Assembly: GCA_028554645.1 (NCBI GenBank)
Contig: JAQOOI010000078.1
Coordinates: 248,001 to 312,000 of the forward strand
Length of the DNA: 64,000 bases
Source of the DNA: Omphalotus guepiniiformis
Taxonomy: Eukaryota > Basidiomycota > Agaricomycetes > Agaricales > Omphalotaceae
Direction of reading: 5' to 3'
In this document: in pieces, positions 25,474-37,473 of the stretch
How positions within the stretch are numbered: position 1 is the first letter of the stretch
Layout: every line of letters starts with the position of its first letter
Translations under genes and position numbers: made by a program
The notes under the pieces: generated by a model
What the model saw: only the letters and a program-made list of their open reading frames with translations
Told to the model about the DNA's origin: nothing
The model's database searches: none

Positions 25474-26388
25474 ATGACGGACGCGCCGAGGCCACGCTTT
25501 CCTGCGACTGGGCTACCCCCTCATCCCATACCGTGTCCACGAATCGGCCGTCCATCTTCAGTGTTCTCGCGAAGGTTCTGGTTTTACGTTCACGAATACT
25601 TGTTATTACCATTGTCGGAATGGTACACTCGAGTGTGGCGTGTTCCAACTGAGCCAGCAATTCATCCTCTACCCTTCGGTTTCATACTGAAACGACATGA
25701 ACGAACTCGTGAACAAGAAGGTCTTGCTATGGATCTTGCGCGTGCAATGGGAATTTCTGCACCTAGGTTCATCTCCTTCGGATCCCTTGATTTACCCAGT
25801 AAATACTTCCCTTCCCTTCTCATGACTCGTCTACCAGGAAAGCCGCTCGATAGTGTCTCTCAAGACGATATTGACTATGATATCATCAAGGCAGATATGA
25901 TCCAGATACTTACCCGTATGCGTAGCTTCGCGAGTCCGTGGGGTAAACGAGTGTGTGGCGTGGGCGGCGGTCCTATCTGTGGACCGTTGGTTCCTGCAAA
26001 TCCCCTGCCTGCTTGTGATAGTGAATCAAACTTCCATGATACCATTCGACGAGTCACCGGTTTCGCTTGTAGGGTGGGCCGAGAGGCTGAACGCGTCCGT
26101 CAGGGTGAGGCAATTTTTGCTCTGCCCGAGCATGCCATTGTGTTCACACATGGTGATTTCAACATCCACAATATCATGGTTGGGCCCGATGGACATATCT
26201 GTGGTGTATTGGATTGGGAGGCAGCAGGTTGGCTTCCAGAATATTGGGAAATCAGCGTGACTGCAATTGTGTCCATACGAGTCTGGGCTCGTTTCATGGA
26301 GAAGGAAGTTTCTGCGGGCGTGTATGAACTAGAGGCGCAGGGGCATCGTGCCATATTTCCATTGATTTCTGACACTCTCAGTTATTGA
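25474..26388 (+). CDS. APH-family phosphotransferase, tandem copy B
   Basis: This is the second intact copy, the same length as copy A and very similar base for base. It keeps LLMTRLPGKPLD, the catalytic loop VFTHGDFNIHNIMV and GVLDWEAAGWLPEYWE, so the active-site Asp and Asn are present. Differences cluster in the segment between the GGGPICGPL motif and the catalytic loop (KGIEVEY in A, GREAERV in B) and at the last third, which could change substrate choice. An upstream in-frame ATG at 25423 exists, but similarity to copy A begins only about 13 bp before 25474, so 25474 is preferred. The substrate is unknown. Confidence 0.9.
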   Translation: MTDAPRPRFPATGLPPHPIPCPRIGRPSSVFSRRFWFYVHEYLLLPLSEWYTRVWRVPTEPAIHPLPFGFILKRHERTREQEGLAMDLARAMGISAPRFISFGSLDLPSKYFPSLLMTRLPGKPLDSVSQDDIDYDIIKADMIQILTRMRSFASPWGKRVCGVGGGPICGPLVPANPLPACDSESNFHDTIRRVTGFACRVGREAERVRQGEAIFALPEHAIVFTHGDFNIHNIMVGPDGHICGVLDWEAAGWLPEYWEISVTAIVSIRVWARFMEKEVSAGVYELEAQGHRAIFPLISDTLSY

Positions 26389-26419
26389 ACTCCGGGTAAA
26401 CCAGCCCTTTGTAAAAAGC

Positions 26420-26487
26420 CAATTCAGCATCCTTCTGCGAAGAATTAAAACCACCGCATAAGAAACAAATTACGAGTTGAAGTACGA
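26420..26487 (+). repeat. Flank repeat after APH copy B
   Basis: This is the partner of the repeat at 24994-25062. It runs directly into the 3' relic of a third APH copy. Confidence 0.5.
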
Positions 26488-26489
26488 AA

Positions 26490-26570
26490 CACCAAAGGAA
26501 GTTTGCGCAGGCGTGTAAGAACTTCAGGCATAGGGACATAGCGCTGTATTCCCGTTCAAGTTCAAATATC
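26490..26570 (+). pseudogene. 3' relic of a third APH-type copy
   Basis: AAGGAAGTTTGCGCAGGCG and the following bases align with the end of copies A and B (the AAGGAAGTT..TGC.GGCGT region, then GAACTT.AGGCA..GGGACATAG, then TATT.CCGTT). The relic has a TAA in place of a Tyr codon and lacks everything upstream. It is plainly non-functional. Confidence 0.7.
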
Positions 26571-26906
26571 TTCCCTGATTGACCTACTAAGTAGCCCAAC
26601 TGCAAGTTGTACGCGATGGATCGTGGGTGTCATGTTCGAGGTTCAATTCAAAGGCGGCCTCTCATATATCTATTGAAAAATGTCTGCGAGTTGTGAGGAG
26701 TTGTGTTGTAGATTCAAAAGGCCAACTTACCCAGGCGCTTGAGTGCTCTTGAGTGCCGGTGGCGAACGATTGGCCAGGGGCATGGCCAGGCAGGCTATTT
26801 CTTTAACAAATGAGCTTAATTTCGGCGGCCAAATTCCTTATCCTCACACATAATAGAAAAATGAGAGTCGAACATCTAAATTCGTTATCTCTTCTTCCCT
26901 CTCGTG

Positions 26907-29900
26907 ATGCCTGGCATAGTGGTACCCAATCTGCGTATCGGTGTCGATGTAGGAGGCACCAACACCGACGCCGTCCTTCTCGATCCTTTCGCTACATCTG
27001 AAGCAAATCGCGGGATCTTATCCTGGCACAAATCTCCCACTACACCCAACCCAAGCCATGGAATTGAGAATGTCATCACCACTCTCTTGGACCATGCAAA
27101 GATTGACGCTAACAAGATTGCTAGTGTTACAATCGGTACTACTGTGGGCTACTTCTAAAATTTCTGTTCTTCTTGTGCTAGTACTGAAGGATAGGCTAAC
27201 TCTAGCATTTCATCAATGCTGTGATCGAGAAAGATCAATCTCGGCTCGCCCCTGTCGCGGTTCTGCGTCTCTGTGGTCCGTTCTCCCATTCCATTCCCCC
27301 GGGTCTCGACTGGCCTCCAGATCTACGTAGTATCATCTGCGCCCACTTCGCATTCCTTGATGGCGGACTCGAAATCGACGGCAATGTCATTCGTGAGCCT
27401 CGTGAGGAACAAGTGAAAGAGGAATGTGAGCGTATCAAAGCAATGGGCGTACATGCCATCGTGGTGAATGGCGTCTTCGCTCCTGCAGACGTGATGGGGG
27501 AGAGGCAGGAAGAAAAGGTCGGGGGATGGGTGAAGAAGTATTACCCTGAAGCAGACGTGGTGCTATCCAAGGAAGGTGCGTAGGATGTGTATCCCGTACC
27601 CACCGTAATTGACTCTCAATCTCTAGTTGCTAACCTGGGCTTCATCGAGCGTGAAAACGCCGCCATTCTCAACGCTTCCATCTTGGCTTTCGCAAAGCAT
27701 ACCATTTCTTCCTTCCAAGCCGCTATCCACCACCGTCTCAAGCTTTCCTGTCCTGTCTTCCTCACACAGAACGACGGGACCATCCTTCAAGCTGAAGATG
27801 CTGCCCGCTTACCCATCCGTACATTCAACAGCGGCCCGACGAATTCGATGTGTGGCGCAGCATTCCTGGTGAAAGGAGACACCGCGAAGCAAGGCAAGGA
27901 TGCGAAGAAAGAAAGTATACTGGTAGTCGATATTGGCGGCACGACCACGGACGTAGGCATGCTGCTTCCTAGTGGATTGCCCAGACAAGCCGCAGCAGTG
28001 ACCGAAATCGCGGGTGTACGAATGAATTTCTCTTGCCCTGATGTGAAAAGGTGAGTTTATCGCTTTTCGCGGCAAGGATGACAACTGAACCTTTTGAAGC
28101 ATCGGCCTCGGGGGAGGTTCCATTGTTCGCATCAAGGATTCCAGTTCAACAAAGCCAATCTTCACTATTGGTCCTGACTCTGTAGGCCATCGTATCACCG
28201 AACGCGCTCTCGTTTTCGGAGGAGACGTTTCAACCACCACCGATTATGCGGTTGTCTCACAGTCTCTGATCTCCGACACCGAGTCTTCCATCGGTAACAA
28301 ACAGCTCGCTGTAGAAGGCCTTGAAAAGAAAGTAGGTGACAGTAGCACCCTGTCCAGTTTGTTGTCGTCGTATGAGTCTACCGTTCACCGTATGCTGGAA
28401 GGCATTGTGGACCGCATGAAGACATCGGCGGACGACGTGCCTGTCTTGCTGGTTGGCGGCGGAGCAGTCATTGTCTCGTCGGATAAGGAAGGAACGTTAA
28501 GCTTGAAGGGTGCAAGCAGAGTGATTAAGCCTGAATATGCAGGGGTCGCGAATGCCATTGGTGCTGGTAAGTCTTGGTCAAATCCATCCTTGTTCGAACG
28601 TCGAGTTGACGTCAATATAGCCATCGCCCGCGTATCTGGCACAGTTGACACTGTCGTCGGCACGGAGGGAAAGACAATGCAAGCTGTATTGGGAGAAGTG
28701 TCCAAAGTCGCCGTTGAACGTGCTGTAGCTGGTGGAGCTATTCGCGAAACGGTTCAAATTGCTGAGATGGATGCTATTCCCATCCAGGTGAGCCAAATCA
28801 AGCTCGAAAGGTCACTCTTCTTAAGCTCTTTCGCAGTATGTTGCAAATAAAGCCCGAGTCATAGTCAAAGCAATCGGCGACTTTGACTTCTCCCGGGATA
28901 CTACGCCTGTTTCTTCTTCCTCAATATCACCTGCTGAACCAGTCTCTGACTCGACTCAAAAATATTCTGTCAAGTCCTCCCGGTCCACCACCGCCGACGC
29001 GTCGACAGGTTCCGCATCCAACACTCCTACCACTGCAAAAGCCATATCTGCCTACACTCCTACCATAGTACCTTCCCCAGGGAAGTCCACCGCTTCTTCA
29101 ACAGGGTACGAATGGCATATCTCGGAAACGGACCTGGAGTGGATCTCTCTTGGATGTTATATACTTGGTACAGGCGGAGGAGGCACACCTTATCCGCATT
29201 TCGTGAACCTGAGGGAGATGATGCGTGCAAAAGGCGCGAAGTTACGAGTTGTTGAGCCCGGCTGGGTAGGTGATGAGCAAGTGGTGGCATGCGGTGGTGG
29301 TAAAGGTAGTCCGACGGTAGGGATAGAGAAGCTACCTGGAAATGAGTGAGGATGAAATCGCCTTTACAATTCGATGCTAGTGCTGAAGTCTTGACAGGAT
29401 TACCGAGTCACAAAATATCGTGTACAACTATCTCGGTATAAAACCCGACGCTGTCATCGATTTGGAGATTGGTGGTGGAAATGGTTTGCAAGGTACGTTG
29501 AGAAGACTCTATTGATAGTCTACTGAGGAGTATTGACAATTTGTCGAACAGGTCTTATTCTTGGTGCTTCGACAAACATGAACATTCCCACCATCGACGG
29601 AGACTGGATGGGACGTGCATATCCTGTCTCCTGGCAGATCACTCCCGTCGTGTGGGGTGGCGACAAAGCCCAATTCATTCCTACAGCCATCTCAGACGGC
29701 AATGGAAACAATATGGTCGGTCAACTTCCTTGCCATCGTTTCCCAGCGCTGAATATTTCCCTACAGCTGATGCTAACAGGAACGACCGAGAAACAGATCG
29801 AGCGAGCGTTCCGTGCTGCCCTCTCCGAAATGGGGAGCCACGTCGGCTGCGCGAAAGGACCCTGCTCGGGAAAGAACATGAAAGCCTGGGTGGTCGAAAA

Positions 29901-30477
29901 CACCATTTCTCTCTCTTGGCGTATTGGTCGTGCAGTTTGTCTTTCCCGCGCCTGTAACGACATCGACCATGTCGCAGAGGCAATCATTGAGCAGGTCGGG
30001 GGTAACGAAGCATCGAGGGTATTGTTCAAAGGAAAAATCGTAGGCGTGGAAAGAAAGACTATCAAAGGGCATGTATACGGAGAGGTCCTTATCAGCGCGG
30101 CAGACGTTTCCGGCAGAGGTCTGGCATCGAGCTCAGAGATGTTCAAAGGCAAACTGAAGATTCCTTTCAAGAACGAGAACATACTTGCAGTAGCCGTGGA
30201 CGACGATGGCAAGGAAGAGGTCGTTGCTGCGGTACCAGACCTCATATGCGTGTGCGATGCTTCAAGTGGAGAGGCAATTGGTACACCTGAATACCGATAT
30301 GGTCTTTTGGTTACTGTGATTGGCATCCAAGCATCGGAAAAATGGACTTCAACGCCGAGAGGAATCGAGATTGGTGGACCTCGCGCTTTCGGAATAGATG
30401 TTGACTACAAGCCGCTGGGTAAATTCGTGAAGCCTAGAAGTGTCATAGAGGAGTACATGCCCAAGTCCACCGCATGA
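26907..30477 (+). CDS. Hydantoinase/oxoprolinase fused to DUF917 (S-Me-THD-like) protein
   Basis: This is one long gene with two enzyme modules. The N-terminal hydantoinase/oxoprolinase part starts MPGIVVPNLRIG and has the ATP-binding motif DVGGTNTDAVLLDP, then GFIERENAAILNAS, FLTQNDGTILQAEDA, the second phosphate motif VVDIGGTTTDVGML and GLGGGSIVR. A Ser/Thr-rich linker of about 70 residues (about 28900-29105) follows. The C-terminal module starts EWHISETDLEWISLG and carries LGTGGGGTPYP, PDAVIDLEIGGGNGL, GLILGAS and a long last exon to VIEEYMPKSTA. It matches the DUF917 family, bacterial members of which include S-methyl-thiohydantoin desulfurases. It probably hydrolyses or processes cyclic imides or hydantoins; the real substrate is unknown. 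ATG 26907 follows a GTG in the same frame. Introns examined are GT-AG. Confidence 0.9.
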
Positions 30478-30683
30478 AAGATGCTTCGAGAACTTAGCAT
30501 AGACCATAGAAGCAGTTATTCGCTATTGACTATTTATCGATTATCTTTCATTGGAAGACTAATGGCCGAACAGAAATGAGGTGATGAAATGAACATTCAT
30601 GAGGGAGGAGAAAGAGTATGGCGAACGTTCAATTTCAATGACAATTATACGAGAGTCGATACGAAATTTTGCCTTCGGTACCA

Positions 30684-30692
30684 TCACGTGAC
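30684..30692. promoter_or_regulatory. TCACGTGAC box upstream of cyclophilin
   Basis: A TCACGTGA palindrome lies about 115 bp before the cyclophilin ATG, at a typical promoter distance. It shares the CACGTG core with sites at 18701 and 60647. Confidence 0.45.
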
Positions 30693-30805
30693 CGCATAAA
30701 TTTATTGGTGACTTGGTGACTTCAGACTTTTCACAAACCTTCGCTGAATCCTCTACTTCCTTCTACAAAATCTCAAAACTTCTGCATAGTCGGAACCCCT
30801 CAATA

Positions 30806-31743
30806 ATGGCTTCTTTCCTACGAAAATTCTCCACTACTGCAAGCACCGGCGGCTCGTTGTTAGTAATGTGTCTATGTGGATGGAAACCCCCGAGTACTCA
30901 CTGGCATTTGCGTTTGTAACCACTTAGGGCAAATATTTTCGTGCGTATTGCACTAGAAAAGCAAAGTTTTATATTCTGACTTGAAGGCTGTTCTCTAGTT
31001 TGACGTGTCAATCAATTCCAAGCCTGCTGGACGAATTGTTTTCCGACTTTACGACGACATTGTTCCTCGGACTGCAAGGAACTTTAGAGAACTTGCAACT
31101 GGTCAGAACGGTTTTGGATATGCAGGAAGCTCCTTTCACCGAGTAATTCCCCAGGTGAGTATTCATTCCCGACGTTGTGTTTTGGGCTGCTTCTCATACT
31201 TGACTTGACTCACTCGGCTGCGCCTTCCTCTTTAGTTCATGCTACAAGGAGGAGACTTCACAAATCATAACGGTACTGGTGGAAAATCTATCTATGGACC
31301 CAAATTCGCGGGTTAGTTTTCCGTTACTTGATTTTCATAGGCCTGGGAGTGACGCGGAATGAATGTTCAGATGAGAACTTCAAGTTAAATCACACTAAAC
31401 CTGGTCTGCTCTCCATGGCTAACGCTGGACCCAACACCAATGGTTCTCAGGTCCGTGAAACGTCCTCTGATTTCCACTCATTCTCAGAAGTTCTTATACC
31501 CGAATTCTCTTCACATGTGTAGTTCTTCATCACCACCGTCGTAACTCAGTGGGTGCGTGTATTTTCAAATCATCGAATACTTCTGTTCCTATTGTAATTG
31601 ACTGTATTCAGCTTGACAAACGCCACGTTGTTTTCGGAGAGGTTGTAGAGGGTATGGACGTCGTGAAGCAGATCGAAGCAGAAGGAACTCAAAGCGGCAA
31701 GCCTAAATCCCCGATTCAGATCACTGCGTCTGGAACTGTATAA
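30806..31743 (+). CDS. Cyclophilin-type peptidyl-prolyl isomerase, probably mitochondrial
   Basis: This enzyme catalyses cis-trans isomerisation of peptidyl-proline and is the target of cyclosporin A. The N-terminus [17 protein letters not shown] is basic and Ser/Thr-rich, like a mitochondrial targeting sequence. The domain has [39 protein letters not shown] (catalytic Arg), [56 protein letters not shown] (Trp for cyclosporin binding) and [19 protein letters not shown]. To join the leader to FFDVSIN in frame, a 13-nt micro-exon at 30928-30940 is needed; see findings. The family length and active-site residues are intact. Confidence 0.93.
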
Positions 31744-34700
31744 CGGAAGGCAGACCAGACTTCAGACGAGATGGGAGCCTAGGCGTCATGACAGGGCAGC
31801 ATGATCTTGGCTATTTGACTGCCCATTCAGATGACATCGTGCATGGCTTTATATACTACTGATATTACTGACTAGGACTAAAAGTCTAAAAACATGGAAA
31901 CATGTCGTACATATAATATAAGCCTCCGAGCATCATCCCAATCAAAATAATTGCAAGCTACTTCTACTCAACTCCTTGTCAAACGCTCTGCCTCTGCGAT
32001 TATTTTGACGACACCAATTCAATCTATTACCGCTCTACTCTGGTTTTCTCTAGGAGTCATGCTATCATTTGTGACAGCGCCGGTGAATGTCAGATGAGGC
32101 GCTCGATGCAGTGTCAGAGATGGATTGGGAGATAGCATCCGCTCAGTGAAGCTGAGAAAATACCAGTTCCCTCCGACACCTCAAATTCGAGCAAGCAATC
32201 CCCGCTGCCTCAGCAGGTAGTCGTATGACATTCGATAGGCGTTCAAACTGCCGTGACCGACATCCCGCAGCGACACTTGGGGCTTGTCTGTGTCAAGCAT
32301 TCTGCCGCTCGTGAGAGCACTGACGCTTGTTCGGAGCGCACCCATTTTCGGCTCTCTGTGTCACGGTTCAGCGCTCAACGTTCAGCGCTCAGCGGGGACG
32401 TCTAGGGAGGTAGGAAAAGTCAGAAAAGTGAGTTGGACATTCTCCGGATCGTATGCAAGCTCCGTGATCAGCCACCGAGGGGATTCCTGCAAGCCCACAC
32501 AGGTGTTCAGAGACCATTCTACTGGGTCTGTCATGTTCGGGACGCCTGAGAGATGAGAACGTACCGTACCACGGGTCGTGCAACAGGAGCGCGCTGTAAC
32601 CGCATAAACAAGGGGACTCCCCAGTGGCTGACGTTGGTAACCCTTTGAACACATCATGATGATCTCCAGGACGCTCGGATTGTGTGGCGCATGCTATATA
32701 TTCTCGCTCTTGCACATGTGTATTCGTATCCTCCACAGCTGTAGTTTTCGTGTTAGACTCCCATTCGCCAACAGATCCGAGGTCGTGCTACGGACGCCTT
32801 GTAACCTTTGCAAGATATGTTCTGGTAGAGCGACAATGTCGTGACGGACAAAGTACACAGTTTGATGGTGGCGGAAATTCTGAGTTGGCTTAGCTGAATG
32901 TAATAAGAATCCTTTCATCGCGGCCGCGTATTCTGGAGGACAATAAGTTTCTCGTCGAAGCATAATTTGAACGAAGACGCACCCAGTAATCTACTAGCCT
33001 TCTTGTTCATTAGGTAGACAAAAATCTGTGTACCCCCTCATTCTCCTCAGTCACTTGGGCCGCCTTGGTGAATTGTGTTGTAAACATCCGCGAAACATAG
33101 GCTCTGGAAAATACTCTGATTGTGCTGAGACTTGCATTGGTCGGCACGCGTGTTGTATGGCACCGAGCGGGTGGAACGATGAGCGTCATTCTCACGCCAT
33201 CGACGCGTTCCCTGTTTCCTGCCTTGTTCGTGCCAGCTGCCACTCGCTTTGGACGATGAGAACCAGTGAAAGGAAAGAATTTGATTGAAAACTACGATAC
33301 TTCTGAACTTCTGAACCTTTTCTCTCTTCCGATAGTAATCCCTACAAAATCGCCGGTCAGAGGAGTCGACGTCATGGCTCTCCAAGGAAGACACCACCAT
33401 GCACACCACATCCAAGCTATCGCGCGCACCTTGACATTTACATTTATCCTCTTACTCCGTCAAATTCTGTACAGGCCACAGTCTAAACTTCAAATTCAAA
33501 CTTGAAAGCAAGAGTCGAACTCACTCCCGAGCTACAGCCGAACCGCGGCAGGCTAATTTAGCTGCACTTCGACGAATCTCTCCTCAACCTCTGAAAGCTC
33601 AAGTTCCCTATGGCAATACCTCTGAAATCAGCTCTCCACTCGCACGCGAACCTGACAGCTCAACTTGAACCAACCTCTTTCGTTCAACCGGGTCAGAACT
33701 CCGAACCCGCAACGTGCAAATCCCGGACATGAACAGTGCACCTCCTTTGGAAACCTTGTCGTGTGCTCCATCTTCGTCGGTATTGTAAGTAGTGACCTTC
33801 TCGTTTCTCATATACACCGCTTTGAGTCTTCTAGCTTACTCTCGAGTCTTCGTGTTCTATGAACTCCACGACCACGAGAGAAGGTGAATCTGAGGCTTCG
33901 AAACGCCTGTATGTATATATGTGTTGTATACATACAACCCGGTACTCAGCACGTACCGGACTCTCCGTGGATTTCGATGGTGCTCGTTTAGCTATGGGAC
34001 GGTGTCAGGCTGAATACTTACTGACTCGGAGGCAACAACTTGAAGTTCTAGTTCGATTGGAAGCTTACAGACGGAACTTTGAACTCTCTCGGTTCGATGG
34101 CCGAGCAGTGGAACCAGAGAACGTCAGGATGATGTTAGACCTCGTCTTCGACTTTGAACGGCTGGTACCCTGGTGCTTACTAGTATGTAGTACTACCACT
34201 TACTCCATATCTGACAATATCACGCCCAAAAAGGAATGGTCGGGCTCATCTTCAAGTTTTACTTTACCAGGACTCCTGGGTGGTATGGTTACCTATAGCA
34301 AGCCTCTGTTGATCTCGTGCCAGCCACGAGCTAATCCTATAGGAGCCTACAACCTCAGGAGTCCTATTTCAGTACCTCGTGATTCAAGGTACATCTGAGC
34401 AATTACTTATCTCCTGGCAGTATCGTTGTTGGAACGGATCAGGGCAGACTTAATGCAGTGAGCATTACACCGTTTATTCCGATCCAAGTCCCGAGTCCCG
34501 AGTTACCCCCCCTCCCTCCTCTGTGACCTCCCTTTCTCCGAGTCCCCTTGCCCTGCCAAGGTCCAGTCTAAGATTAGTACTCTCAGGACTCGGGACTATA
34601 CTCTTCTAGAGTGAGATAGTAGTTTGCTCGTCATGGGTACGTGGTGTATGTATGTACGATGCGAGGGTAACATAACCACAGTATGTGTAGTAGTAGTAGT

Positions 34701-37473
34701 AGTACGTATAATTCATATGTTTTACGATGCTCGTATTCGATTCACAGATCGTGCCATGGGGAATCAATTAATCAAATTTCAAATGCGGCGTCGATAGATG
34801 ACGGTTGACGAACTTGTCACTTTTTGAACTTCAGGTTGAAATGCAGAGGGTTGGGAGATGGGGAGGTTAGCCTATGTATGCGTTGATTTTGTGTTCTTAC
34901 CGGAAGTGTGACTCGGAGAGATTATCATGCTTACGGGACTTTCTTCTCTTTCTTCATTGTAGGCCGAGTATTGCCGCGACGCGACTCGTGCAATACTTCA
35001 GGACATCATCAGGACGAGTCGACTCAAAATTATCTAAAGGTATGTTCATACCGTGCACAAACGAAAAACCTAAGCCGCGCACTACTTGCATACTGTCATG
35101 GCCCTAGAACGGGTAACAAACGGTACATACTATGGGCGTGGACTCCCTCACGCGCCGACGGTAGTCTTATCTAGGCTGTACTACATACATACTACCATAT
35201 GCTACTATCTTCTTCAAATAACAACTTGTGACTTTGAGGCCCGCCCGTTCGAGGTACATTTCAAGCTTTACTTCTTTAGTCTTCATCTGGGCCCAAGCCG
35301 CTGCTCTTAGTTAGCCTCTTCTATGATCTCTCTATGCTTCCCCAACATGATTGCAGTTCTAGAGTCAGTACTAGTCAGTCCTTGCCCGCGTGACAAGTTC
35401 CGTTGATCTTTTTGAAGTAGCTCATGATCAACGACTCGGGCTCGGGCTCGGGCTCGGGGCCTCAATCGAGGGAGCTCGAGGGAGGGAAAAACTTGAAAGG
35501 ACTTGGAACTTTTTGGAAGGTTCCATGATATTCATGCGTGTGGGGGGAAGGCTAGAGTATATCGATCGCAATCGCAGTACCAATGACACAAATAAGTAGC
35601 TCTGCAATAAAAAAGACGATACTATCAGACCTTAGGCCTTGATCTTCATCTTCAAGTTTTCTCTTCCCCGAATGTAAGTAGGTACTTACTTACTTACGAT
35701 TGAGAGCGACGATCAACAACGACGATGCAAGCAAAAGCTGTTGAAACTTGTAACTGGTCCCTCCGCCGAGAGTCTAGGTTTCTAAGTTAAGTATGTATGC
35801 GCTACGACTTATCCAGTTACTCGGACGGGTCACGGGAGAAGCAACCAGAAAATTCCAAACGACAAGAGTCAGACGAGGGCCCGAATATCGATAAGTAAGT
35901 ATGTGTAGTGCACACCTGTGCACACATGAGCCTCGCCAGGTCAAGCCAGGTCTCGCCTCGGATTCGGAGTCAGAGTCGTATCAAAGAAGCCTAAACAGAG
36001 CTAAACTCGACAACAGCTCGACACTCGAAGAACCCTCGAGAACCTCGACGCAAAAGTATCTTCGAAGAAATCAAAAAGATCAGCGCTGTGCGTCGCGCGG
36101 TTGCGTTTTGGGTCTTGCAGCTTTTTCGTGCGGTCCTAGAGAGGGTACCGGTCGCCAGTCGGGGTTGGCCTGGGGGGGGGGGTTCCAAGTCAAGTGCCTG
36201 CTGAACTCTTGTTGGTTCCTGTGGGCGGTTACCAAGAAAGTCAGGTCAAGTCGAGGATCAGGTTACAGTGGAGGAGGTTGTCTAATTTAGGGATCACCTC
36301 CTCAAAGCCTCATGCACATGGGACACACAGTGGTAAAAAAAATGGTCAACCGGTCATGAGGCAGGGGGGGTGTATTGGCGTTGGTAACGAAAGGTAAACC
36401 AGCGGGCGAATATTTCAATAACGCGTCCTTTAATCCTCGTAACCGCTGACCGATGATATCGATGGTGTGCTGACGTTTGCGAGATATGAAGACGTAAGTA
36501 CATGGGACGGAGCCGTTGCTGCGATTCCAGCCGATTCCAGTGGGAAGTAACGTAGAGAAGGATTATACGCCCCTACATAGTATAGTGTAGTAACCAGTGA
36601 GAATCTGATTGAGGGGAGATGACATTTTGACACGACCGTGGACCATGGCGACCAAAGTATTTTTCCAAACAACGTGTTCATGGTATACCAGTGGTACACA
36701 GGAAGTTCGAACCAGAAATCAGAACGAACTCCGAGTCGCACTCGAGGTAGTGAGAGTATTCCCCAAACCCCATAATACGAGGGAGAAAAAAACAACAAAG
36801 CATCGCTTTTGTTCTGATCATTACGTGGTTCCAGCCAGAGTTTCAATAAAGACTATTAATTTATTATTTAATATTACATACCTTCTGTCGAAAACTGAGA
36901 ACATAGTGAATGTTGTGGTTAGCGGTGATAACGCCTAACAAAGACCTAACGCCACACCCTCCGGCGGCGTAAGTCGTAAGTTTGAGCATGAATTTAACCT
37001 TGAAAGTATACCTGAGGGGGCGTTGAGCGGGGATCTCTCATCTCGATGGACATTAGACAGGGCAGGACAGGACAGAGAAACGATATCGATAACGATTGGG
37101 ATAGTGACCCGACTCGGAGAGTGTACTTGCGAATCTGAGCACAAGTAGTAGACAGGAGTGACGATTCCGAGTCGCTGTCAAAGAGAAAAAAAGAAAAAAG
37201 AAAAAAAGGGAAGATTCTGAAGAAAATTAAAAAGAAATTGGCCACGTTTCCGACGACTAGACTTCCATCAATAGATAAATTGAATTGGCGATATGTCCAA
37301 AACGGGAAACGCTCGTCGGTTAAGCGTCTTTTAGTACCGAAAATGAAAGAGAAGGAAGACCAGAGAAGAAGGGGGGGACGTTTGTGTTTGTGTCATGACG
37401 TGGTTCGAATAAAAAGTAGGTCCCTTTCCCGAGTTCTTTTGCGATCTTCACCTACTTTTTTCCCCCCAGCGAA
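31744..37473. other. Gene-poor region with short repeats
   Basis: No gene is supported in 5.7 kb. Open frames (for example plus 33859-34398) lack recognisable motifs, and none can be extended by plausible splicing. Visible features include a (TAG)n run near 34687-34703, tandem GGCTCG near 35437-35458, TACTTACTTACTTAC near 35685, and repeated ACTCGGAG/CTCCGAGT-like words. I saw no transposase, reverse transcriptase or terminal repeats. Confidence 0.5.

Noticed and set aside
26625..26660. tRNA-like B box (GAGGTTCAATTCAAA)
   Set aside because: No matching A box or cloverleaf could be drawn.
33859..34398. 179-codon open frame in the gene-poor region
   Set aside because: No recognisable motif, no splice partners, and composition like the surrounding non-coding DNA.
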